From: Parvularculaceae bacterium
GTDB lineage: Bacteria; Pseudomonadota; Alphaproteobacteria; Caulobacterales; Parvularculaceae
NCBI GenBank assembly: GCA_004213235.1
Contig: SHAI01000142.1
Coordinates: forward strand, 1 to 6,432
DNA: 6,432 bases
Reading direction: 5' to 3'
Shown here: one piece after another, positions 1-5,185 of the stretch
How the letters are laid out: each line of letters starts with the position of its first letter
How positions within the stretch are numbered: position 1 is the stretch's first letter
Notes under the pieces: generated by a model
Told to the model about the DNA's origin: nothing
Database searches by the model: none
Seen by the model: the letters and a program-made list of their open reading frames with translations, nothing else
Program-made: the position numbers and the translations under genes

Positions 1-1514
1 GCCATGGAAAGATCCATACCGCGGCGAGAAAAAGCATCCAGCGCTGTGGGTGACGATGCCAAGTGAAGATCGAATGCAGTCGCGGCACCGTCTTTCACCG
101 CACCTTTAAAACGCGCGTGCGCCATTGTCCGGTAAACATCGTGGCGCATGTCTTCTTCGCGGGACCAAACCATGGAAACAGGTGTCCCTTTTTCCGCGAT
201 CGCAATTTTAACCGCGTGCGCGATATAATCCATCTCGCTGCGACGGCCGAATGCACCACCCAGATATGTCGTGTGGACATGAACCTTCTCCGTGGCGAGC
301 CCGGACAATTCGCTGCCAAGCGCCAATGCGTCCGTCGGCGACTGGGTTCCCACCCAAATGTCCAGACGATCGTCATTTAATAGAGCCGCTGCGCTCATTG
401 GCTCCATCGTGGCATGCGCCAGATAGGGCACATGATAGGATGCCTCTATAGTCTGGCCGTCTCCCAAGGCCTTAGTAATGTTTCCGTCATCGCGGTTCTG
501 GCTGGTCGGCTCACCATCCAGGGCCGCCTCCATGGCCGCACGAATTTCAGCCGTTGACTGAAGATAGGGAGCCACCGCCCAGTCTACTTTTAACGCCTTC
601 GCACCTTGCATCGCCGCCCAGGTATTGCTGGCGAGGACGGCCACAGCATCAGACCCGACCTTCAGCGTTTTTCTGACGCCAGAAACTTTCAGCGCATCAC
701 CGTCATTAACAGAGTTAATTGGTGCACCAATATTTGGGTTTGCCAGAATAGTTGCAAAGACCATGTTTGGTAGACGCACATCGCTGGCGTACATCGCCTT
801 GCCGGTTGACTTCTCGGTCATGTCAACCTTGTTTTGAGTCTTGCCAAGGATCCGCCATTCAGACCGATCCTTCAGCTTCGGATCTTTCGGCGGGGAGATA
901 TCACGTGCCGCCAAAGCTAATTCGGTATAAGGAATTTTTGTACCGTCGGGAGCGATAACCGCGCCGTTTTTTGTCGTCAGCTCACGCGCCTTGATGCTGA
1001 GTTTCCGCGCTGCAGCCTTAACCAGTACGATGCGCGCTGCGGCACCAGCTTTTCGCATTTTATCAAAGGCATCGGGCGTTGACGTCGAACCACCAGTAAG
1101 CTGGCGTCCCATGACCTTGGCGATAATATGCGTTACGTCTCTGACGCTCCTCGCCGCGAGCCCGTTATCGGTTACTGGAAAAGGCGCTGCTTCTTCCAGG
1201 CCAAGAGCATTGTAATATGCACTCGACGCCGGGCCCTGTTCGACATTGACGTCATCAAGGTCAATGTCCAACTCCTCAGCAACAAGGGCCGCCAGGGTGG
1301 TGCGCACCCCCTGGCCCATTTCCGCGCGCGGGGCGATGATTGTCACCCCATCGCTGTTGACGAGGACATAAGGTGTGATGGCTGCTTCATCATCACCGAG
1401 ATCAACTTCTAACGGGTTCGGGTAAGGCTCGGAAACCTTATAATACCCAAACGCGACCCCGCCCGCGATTGCGACGGAGCCGAGCAAAAAGGCACGCCGG
1501 ACAATCTTCGCCAT
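1..1514 (-). CDS. Molybdopterin-binding large subunit, isoquinoline 1-oxidoreductase (IorB-like) / xanthine dehydrogenase family, C-terminus cut by window edge
   Basis: Translating the minus strand from the ATG at 1514 gives 504 residues without a stop up to the window edge. Family members are usually about 700-760 aa, so roughly the last third is missing. The N-terminus (MAKIVRRAFLLGSVAIAGGV) has a twin arginine at 6-7 followed by a hydrophobic stretch, which looks like a Tat signal and implies export of the folded enzyme. Visible family motifs are EMGQGV (66-71), GGSTST (141-146), a hammerhead-type region at about 220-310, HATMEPM (367-373), LGGAFGRR (418-425) and the SREEDMRHDVYR block (451-462). 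These are cofactor-pocket motifs of molybdenum hydroxylases, which insert oxygen from water into N-heterocycles or aldehydes. The start overlaps the stop of the upstream [2Fe-2S] subunit by one base, indicating translational coupling. The family is clear, but the substrate is not. Isoquinoline, quinoline-type, nicotinate or aldehyde oxidation are all possible. A cytochrome c partner, common in such operons, could lie beyond the left edge. Confidence 0.93.
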   Translation of the reverse strand, partial: MAKIVRRAFLLGSVAIAGGVAFGYYKVSEPYPNPLEVDLGDDEAAITPYVLVNSDGVTIIAPRAEMGQGVRTTLAALVAEELDIDLDDVNVEQGPASSAYYNALGLEEAAPFPVTDNGLAARSVRDVTHIIAKVMGRQLTGGSTSTPDAFDKMRKAGAAARIVLVKAAARKLSIKARELTTKNGAVIAPDGTKIPYTELALAARDISPPKDPKLKDRSEWRILGKTQNKVDMTEKSTGKAMYASDVRLPNMVFATILANPNIGAPINSVNDGDALKVSGVRKTLKVGSDAVAVLASNTWAAMQGAKALKVDWAVAPYLQSTAEIRAAMEAALDGEPTSQNRDDGNITKALGDGQTIEASYHVPYLAHATMEPMSAAALLNDDRLDIWVGTQSPTDALALGSELSGLATEKVHVHTTYLGGAFGRRSEMDYIAHAVKIAIAEKGTPVSMVWSREEDMRHDVYRTMAHARFKGAVKDGAATAFDLHLASSPTALDAFSRRGMDLSM

Positions 1515-1981
1515 TATGCCCCCCGGTTCAGCTTTTTAGCCGCGGCATGGATTGCCGCCCTGATGCGCGGATAGGTCCCGCATCGGCAGACATTGCCCGC
1601 CATTGCCTTATCAATCTCGTCATCAGTTGGTGCTGACACAATGGACAATAGTGCGGCCGCGGACATGATCTGACCCGATTGGCAAAACCCGCATTGTGCA
1701 ACATTTTGCTCTATCCAGGCCTCCTGAACCGCGTGCAGGGCATCATCGTCCGAAAGCCCCTCTATTGTGGTAATCTCATTGTGCTTATCGAGCAGTTTCA
1801 CCGGCAAAGAACATGCGCGCCTGGGCGCGCCGTCAACGTGGACAGTGCACGCACCGCACATCGCAATGCCACAACCGAATTTTACGCCAGTGATTCCCAA
1901 TTCATCGCGTAAAACCCAGAGCAAGGGCGTGTCACCGTCTGCTTCAATCGTCCGCCGGCGCCCGTTAACTTGTAATTCCAT
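1514..1981 (-). CDS. [2Fe-2S] small subunit of molybdenum hydroxylase (IorA/CoxS-like)
   Basis: This 155-residue protein begins MELQVNGRRR and is the electron-transfer subunit that pairs with the molybdopterin subunit encoded immediately downstream. It has two domains. The N-terminal plant-ferredoxin-type domain binds one [2Fe-2S] cluster through C37, C42, C45 and C57 (GCGIAMCGACTVHVDG). The C-terminal helical domain binds a second cluster through C97, C100, C132 and C134 (QCGFCQSGQ and NVCRCGTYPRI). All eight ligands are present and the length is normal for the family (about 150-160 aa). The frame is open upstream to a GTG at 2047, but I chose the ATG at 1981: it has AGGA nine bases upstream, the GTG has no ribosome-binding site, and family members start about here. 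The protein has no export signal, so if the complex is periplasmic it must travel with the Tat-signal-bearing large subunit. Electrons would pass from Mo through these clusters to an acceptor not encoded in view. Confidence 0.95.
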   Translation of the reverse strand: MELQVNGRRRTIEADGDTPLLWVLRDELGITGVKFGCGIAMCGACTVHVDGAPRRACSLPVKLLDKHNEITTIEGLSDDDALHAVQEAWIEQNVAQCGFCQSGQIMSAAALLSIVSAPTDDEIDKAMAGNVCRCGTYPRIRAAIHAAAKKLNRGA

Positions 1982-2124
1982 GAGATCATGTCCTGGTTTT
2001 AGCCCCATACCGTATCTGGAATTCGGTCCAATTGGAAAGCGTGGCACAAAAACAAGCGCAAATCACAAAAATTCTAAGCTTATGGGGCGCAGCGAACACC
2101 GTCGTTTCAGCGGCAATTTACAAC

Positions 2125-2155
2125 AAAAAAAATGGCGCGCTCACAGAGCGCGCCA
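2125..2155 (-). terminator. Rho-independent terminator after the MarR-family regulator gene
   Basis: A perfect 9-bp inverted repeat (2133-2141 with 2147-2155, GC-rich, stem TGGCGCGCT) encloses a 5-base loop. Read on the minus strand it is followed directly by eight T residues (2132-2125). It lies about 50 bases past the stop codon of the regulator gene at 2204. On the plus strand no T-run follows, so it works in the minus direction only. It separates the regulator transcript from the molybdoenzyme operon that lies downstream on the same strand. The rest of the gap (1982-2203) holds no gene that I can support. It has a 10-base palindrome at 2027-2036 (TCCAATTGGA) and only weak promoter-like hexamers for the molybdoenzyme operon. 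Confidence 0.93.
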
Positions 2156-2203
2156 ACAATAAAAGGAGATTTCTCGGGAACCGTCTGGCGGCAGTCCAAA
2201 AGA

Positions 2204-2734
2204 CTACAAACGGTAACGAACCTGGTCGGCCCAAAAACGCTCCAGCCTTTTAAGGGTTTTATTCGTCTGGTCGATCAAATCAACATCAACACCGCCGACC
2301 TGTTCAACTGAGTTAAGCTGGCGCTCAAACAGATCAGCCAGTTTATCGCGGACATGGATACCACCAGCGGTCAAGGAAACGCGCTTGGAACGGCGATCAG
2401 TGTCGGAACGCTGCTCGCGGATATACCCCTTATCCGTCAACTGCTTGAGGTTGTACGAGACATTCGAGCCCAGATAATGCCCGCGTGAGCGCAATTCGCC
2501 CGGCGTCAACTCAGCGTCTCCAATATTGTAAAGGAGGAGCGCCTGGACCGAATTTATGTCGGCTTGGCCAAGTCGCTCCAACTCATCCTTGATCACATCG
2601 AGTAATTGCCGGTGTAACCGCTCGACAAGATGGAGCAGCTGGAGGTATGACCCACGTAACGCCTCTGGCTCTGTACCTTCTTGTTTTTGCGTCCCGATTA
2701 CGCCGGACGCCAGTGCATTCTCAACCGCCACCAT
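2204..2734 (-). CDS. MarR-family winged-helix transcriptional regulator, LdtR-like
   Basis: This 176-residue protein is a DNA-binding regulator. A variable N-terminal tail (1-28) is followed by a dimerisation helix (about 30-55, SYLQLLHLVERLHRQLLDVIKDELERL is split here only by description, with no gap). The MarR winged helix-turn-helix follows: LTPGELRSRG as the first HTH helix region (76-85), LGSNVSYNLKQLTDKGY as the recognition helix (88-104), and a wing with the typical D-x-D-R-R-S-K-R pattern (111-118). C-terminal helices (125-175) complete the dimer interface. The DINSVQALLLYNIGD and YLGSNVSYNLK segments resemble, from memory, the LdtR group of Rhizobiales, which controls an L,D-transpeptidase and osmotic-stress genes. 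The target here may differ. Start: ATG at 2734 with AAGGG eight bases upstream. The gene diverges from hemB across a 166-base gap containing a palindromic candidate operator, so autoregulation and control of hemB are plausible but inferred. The fold is certain; the subgroup is likely. Confidence 0.9.
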   Translation of the reverse strand: MVAVENALASGVIGTQKQEGTEPEALRGSYLQLLHLVERLHRQLLDVIKDELERLGQADINSVQALLLYNIGDAELTPGELRSRGHYLGSNVSYNLKQLTDKGYIREQRSDTDRRSKRVSLTAGGIHVRDKLADLFERQLNSVEQVGGVDVDLIDQTNKTLKRLERFWADQVRYRL

Positions 2735-2782
2735 TGCTTAAGCCCTTGTCATTTTCAGCTAATTTTGAACGACCTTAAGCTC

Positions 2783-2811
2783 ATTATCTAAAAGCCCGAT
2801 TAACTTGTGCA
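2783..2811 (-). promoter_or_regulatory. Candidate sigma70-type promoter of the MarR-family regulator
   Basis: On the minus strand TGCACA (2811-2806, four of six matches to the -35 consensus) is separated by 17 bases from GATAAT (2788-2783, five of six matches to the -10 consensus). The predicted start near 2776 would give a leader of about 40 bases before the ATG at 2734. The candidate operator palindrome begins five bases upstream of the -35. The call rests on consensus matching alone. Confidence 0.45.
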
Positions 2812-2815
2812 GATC

Positions 2816-2831
2816 AATTTGAAATCAAATT
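2816..2831. promoter_or_regulatory. 16-base palindrome, candidate MarR-type operator between regulator and hemB
   Basis: AATTTGA and TCAAATT form perfect 7-base arms around a 2-base AA centre. The size and symmetry fit the 16-20 base dyads that MarR-family dimers usually bind. It covers the -35 element proposed for hemB and lies just upstream of the -35 proposed for the divergent regulator, so a bound dimer could affect both. That the neighbouring regulator binds it is inference. Confidence 0.5.
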
Positions 2832-2848
2832 CTAATCAATGCGATAAA
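2819..2848 (+). promoter_or_regulatory. Candidate sigma70-type promoter of hemB
   Basis: TTGAAA (2819-2824, five of six -35 matches) and GATAAA (2843-2848, four of six -10 matches) are 18 bases apart, predicting a start near 2855 and a leader of about 45 bases. An alternative -10, TCTAAT at 2831-2836, has five of six matches but a poor -35. In both readings the 16-base palindrome at 2816-2831 lies within or on the promoter. Confidence 0.4.
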
Positions 2849-2866
2849 CCAAACCGACACGGTTCA

Positions 2867-2878
2867 TGTTCGTGAACA
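2867..2878. repeat. 12-base inverted repeat in the hemB leader
   Basis: TGTTC and GAACA flank a GT centre. An overlapping wider dyad pairs GTTCA (2862-2866) with TGAAC (2873-2877). The site lies downstream of the proposed hemB transcription start and ten bases before the Shine-Dalgarno sequence. It could be a second operator or a weak RNA hairpin. It does not sequester the ribosome-binding site. Confidence 0.35.
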
Positions 2879-2888
2879 CAGGTTAAGA

Positions 2889-2894
2889 AGGAGG
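2889..2894 (+). promoter_or_regulatory. hemB: Strong Shine-Dalgarno site defining the TTG start of hemB
   Basis: A perfect AGGAGG ends six bases before a TTG codon at 2901 that begins the hemB frame. No in-frame ATG is found until about residue 107, well inside the conserved enzyme, so this site decides the unusual start. Confidence 0.9.
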
Positions 2895-2900
2895 CGCATT

Positions 2901-3911
2901 TTGGCGGTATCTGCATTCGGACGTTATCCAACAACACGACTTCGCCGAACAAGACACACCGATTGGTCGCGCAAGCTTGTGCGCGAGACCAGTTTATCAG
3001 TCACCGACCTCATCTGGCCAATCATCCTCAAAGACGGCACAGGCGTACGCGAACCGGTTGCCTCTTTGCCTGGCGTCCATCGCCTCTCGGTCGATGAAGC
3101 GGTGATCGTGGCAAAAGAGGCTGCCGCGCTTGGTATCCCGGCGCTGGCTTTGTTCCCATACACAGACGCTAACCAGCGCGCCGCTGACGCGCGGCTTGCA
3201 ACAGACCCGGAAAACCTGATGTGCCGAGCAGCACGGGCTATCAAAGCCGAAGTGCCTGAGATCGGTTTGATGGCGGATGTCGCGCTCGACCCCTACACCG
3301 ATCACGGCCATGACGGCATCATCATCGACGATGAGATCCATAATGATCGGACGATCGAGGTGCTCGTCGAGCAAGCGGTCATCGAGGCAGCGGCCGGGTT
3401 TGATATCGTCGCCCCTTCAGACATGATGGATGGCCGCATCGGTGCCATTCGCCATGGCCTGGAGGCTGCAGGCTTCCATAACACCCAAATCATGTCCTAC
3501 GCCGCAAAGTACGCATCAGCGCTTTATGGCCCCTACCGGGATGCCATCGGGTCAAAGGGCGTTCTGAAAGGCGACAAAAGAACCTACCAGATGGACCCGG
3601 GTAATTCTGATGAAGCGCTGCGTGAAATTGCCTTCGATCTGGAAGAAGGTGCAGACAGCGTCATGGTCAAACCTGCCGGTTTTTATCTAGACATTATCAG
3701 GCGCGCGAAAGACGCGTTTGCGGCACCAACATTTGCGTTTCAGGTTTCGGGCGAATATGCGATGATCGTCGCGGCAGGGGCTCAGGGCTGGATTGATGAA
3801 GATGCTGCAATGTTTGAGAGCATTGCGGTTATCAAGCGGGCTGGAGCAGATGGAATCATCACCTATTTTGCCCCTGAAATTGCGCGGCGATTATCCAAGC
3901 CAACGGGCTGA
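2901..3911 (+). CDS. hemB: Delta-aminolevulinic acid dehydratase (porphobilinogen synthase), zinc-cysteine-independent type
   Basis: This cytoplasmic enzyme of tetrapyrrole synthesis condenses two 5-aminolevulinate molecules to porphobilinogen. The 336 residues form one TIM-barrel of normal length with an N-terminal arm (about 1-30) that makes the oligomer contacts. The two active-site lysines are visible: K203 in MSYAAKYASALYGPYRDA and the Schiff-base K257 in DSVMVKPAGFYLD. The metal loop at 126-139 reads DVALDPYTDHGHDG. The three cysteines that bind catalytic zinc in the animal and E. coli type are replaced by A128, D130 and D138. This marks the Mg/K-dependent class seen in alphaproteobacteria and Pseudomonas. 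Translation starts at TTG behind AGGAGG; the rare start may limit expression, although the strong ribosome site offsets it. The gene diverges from the MarR-family regulator, and tdh follows after 66 bases with no intrinsic terminator between them, so readthrough is possible. Confidence 0.98.
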   Translation: MAVSAFGRYPTTRLRRTRHTDWSRKLVRETSLSVTDLIWPIILKDGTGVREPVASLPGVHRLSVDEAVIVAKEAAALGIPALALFPYTDANQRAADARLATDPENLMCRAARAIKAEVPEIGLMADVALDPYTDHGHDGIIIDDEIHNDRTIEVLVEQAVIEAAAGFDIVAPSDMMDGRIGAIRHGLEAAGFHNTQIMSYAAKYASALYGPYRDAIGSKGVLKGDKRTYQMDPGNSDEALREIAFDLEEGADSVMVKPAGFYLDIIRRAKDAFAAPTFAFQVSGEYAMIVAAGAQGWIDEDAAMFESIAVIKRAGADGIITYFAPEIARRLSKPTG

Positions 3912-3936
3912 AATCATCGACATCTGGCGGTACAAT
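3908..3936 (+). promoter_or_regulatory. Candidate promoter of tdh overlapping the hemB stop codon
   Basis: CTGAAA (3908-3913, four of six -35 matches) and TACAAT (3931-3936, five of six -10 matches) are 17 bases apart. The predicted start near 3943 would leave a leader of about 35 bases before the tdh ATG. This would give tdh its own transcript as well as possible readthrough from hemB. Based on consensus match only. Confidence 0.4.
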
Positions 3937-3977
3937 ATCGCACACAAAAAACACTGACCATAATAGGGAAACAAAAC

Positions 3978-5015
3978 ATGCGGGCGCTTGTGAAAACATC
4001 CCCTCAAGAAGGGCTCTGGCTAGAAGACGTTCCCCGACCCGAAATCGGGCCAAATGATGTTTTGATCAAGGTCGAAAAGACGGCGATCTGCGGGACGGAC
4101 ATTCATATCTATAACTGGGATGAGTGGTCTCAAAAAACAGTGCCGGTGCCCATGACCATCGGCCATGAGCTGATGGGCCGCGTCGTTGAAATAGGCTCGG
4201 AAGTTCACCCCGAACATTCGGGGTTGAAAATCAACGATAGGGTTTCTGTTGAGGGGCACGTTACGTGTGGTTTTTGCCGCAATTGTCGGGCGGGAAACCG
4301 CCATTTATGCCGCAACACCATGGGCATTGGCGTTAATCGACCGGGAGCCTTTGCCGAATACATCGCCGTACCCGCATTTAACCTGTACAAATTACCTGAC
4401 GATGTGAGTGACGAATTGGGGGCCATATTCGACCCTTTCGGCAATGCGGTGCACACCGCGCTCGCCTTTGATCTCGTCGGCGAAGACGTTCTTGTTAGTG
4501 GTGCCGGTCCAATTGGCGTCATGGCCGCAGCCGTCGCCCGCTTTGTTGGCGCGCGCCATGTCGTTGTGACAGATATAAACCCCTATCGGCTGGAACTTGC
4601 CCGCCAGCTTGGCGCGACCCGGGCCGTAAACGTTGCGTCGGAATCGTTAAATGACGTGATGGCGGAATTAGGCATGACGGAAGGGTTTGATGTCGGCCTT
4701 GAAATGTCTGGCGCGCCAGCTGCGTTCGAGACCATGCTGAACACGATGAACCATGGCGGCCGGATCGCCCTTCTTGGCATACTGCCGAACGGTGCTGGCA
4801 TTGCCTGGGATCAGGTGATCTTCAAAGGTCTTGAACTCAAGGGGATCTACGGGCGTCGCATGTTCGAAACCTGGTACAAAATGGGCGCATTGCTCCAGGC
4901 TGGGCTCGATCTCAGTCCAATTCTGACTCATCATTTCCCGGTATCTGACTTCCAGAAGGGTTTTGACATCATGAGATCAGGCAAATCCGGCAAAGTCATC
5001 CTCGATTGGTCGTGA
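3978..5015 (+). CDS. tdh: L-threonine 3-dehydrogenase (zinc-dependent, NAD+)
   Basis: This cytoplasmic medium-chain dehydrogenase oxidises L-threonine to 2-amino-3-ketobutyrate, the first step of threonine breakdown to glycine and acetyl-CoA. It has 345 residues; the E. coli enzyme has 341. The catalytic-zinc region shows C38, T40, H43, H63, E64 and H94. The structural zinc ligands are C97, C100, C103 and C111 (TCGFCRNC...HLC). The Rossmann motif GAGPIG (175-180) and D199 after the second strand fit NAD+ use. The C-terminal ETWYKMGALLQAGLDLSPI block and DPFGNAVHTAL (152-162) are characteristic of Tdh rather than sorbitol or alcohol dehydrogenases. The extra four residues relative to E. coli fall in a PEHS-containing loop at about 78-81. 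The ATG has AGGG ten bases upstream. The usual partner kbl (2-amino-3-ketobutyrate CoA ligase) is not adjacent: hemB precedes and purB follows. Close similarity to the gammaproteobacterial enzyme makes the assignment secure. Confidence 0.97.
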   Translation: MRALVKTSPQEGLWLEDVPRPEIGPNDVLIKVEKTAICGTDIHIYNWDEWSQKTVPVPMTIGHELMGRVVEIGSEVHPEHSGLKINDRVSVEGHVTCGFCRNCRAGNRHLCRNTMGIGVNRPGAFAEYIAVPAFNLYKLPDDVSDELGAIFDPFGNAVHTALAFDLVGEDVLVSGAGPIGVMAAAVARFVGARHVVVTDINPYRLELARQLGATRAVNVASESLNDVMAELGMTEGFDVGLEMSGAPAAFETMLNTMNHGGRIALLGILPNGAGIAWDQVIFKGLELKGIYGRRMFETWYKMGALLQAGLDLSPILTHHFPVSDFQKGFDIMRSGKSGKVILDWS

Positions 5016-5185
5016 CATACCTGGCTGGAAAAAATTGAGATGGGCAGCCCGCGAAGGCACGGCCAAAGGTCTTGCCGCGATCAGACGCATCGGATAGGCA
5101 CACGCAAAGACACGCGCAAGCGCTGATCAAACGGACGATGCGCACTTCCTTTTTAACACGATAGAACCCTCAGGAAAAATCGCCC

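Noticed and set aside
2004..2031. TTGGAC - 16 bases - TATGGG as a promoter for the molybdoenzyme operon
   Set aside because: The -10 is poor and the predicted start would leave almost no leader before the ribosome-binding site. TAGAAT at 2076-2071 is a better -10 but has no -35, so no promoter is called.
1982..2047. Longer small subunit starting at GTG 2047
   Set aside because: No Shine-Dalgarno site precedes the GTG, the extra 22 residues are not typical of the family, and the ATG at 1981 has AGGA at a good distance.
1767..2162. 131-codon open frame on the plus strand
   Set aside because: It is antisense to the conserved [2Fe-2S] subunit and its 3' end crosses the intrinsic terminator. No ribosome-binding site or recognisable domain supports it.
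2862..2871. GTTC repeats resembling an alphaproteobacterial LexA (SOS) box
   Set aside because: The alphaproteobacterial box has GTTC or GAAC repeats spaced by seven bases. Here the two GTTC units are two bases apart, and hemB is not an expected SOS gene.
2924..3493. Several minus-strand open frames within hemB
   Set aside because: They are shadows of the hemB coding frame with no independent support.
5056..5078. Imperfect GGCA/TGCC inverted repeat after tdh as a terminator
   Set aside because: The arms are short and interrupted and no T-run follows, so it does not qualify as an intrinsic terminator.
5099..5122. Short repeated ACACGC units and GCGC/GCGC dyad in the tdh-purB gap
   Set aside because: The units are only six and four bases long with no regular period, which is within chance for this base composition.
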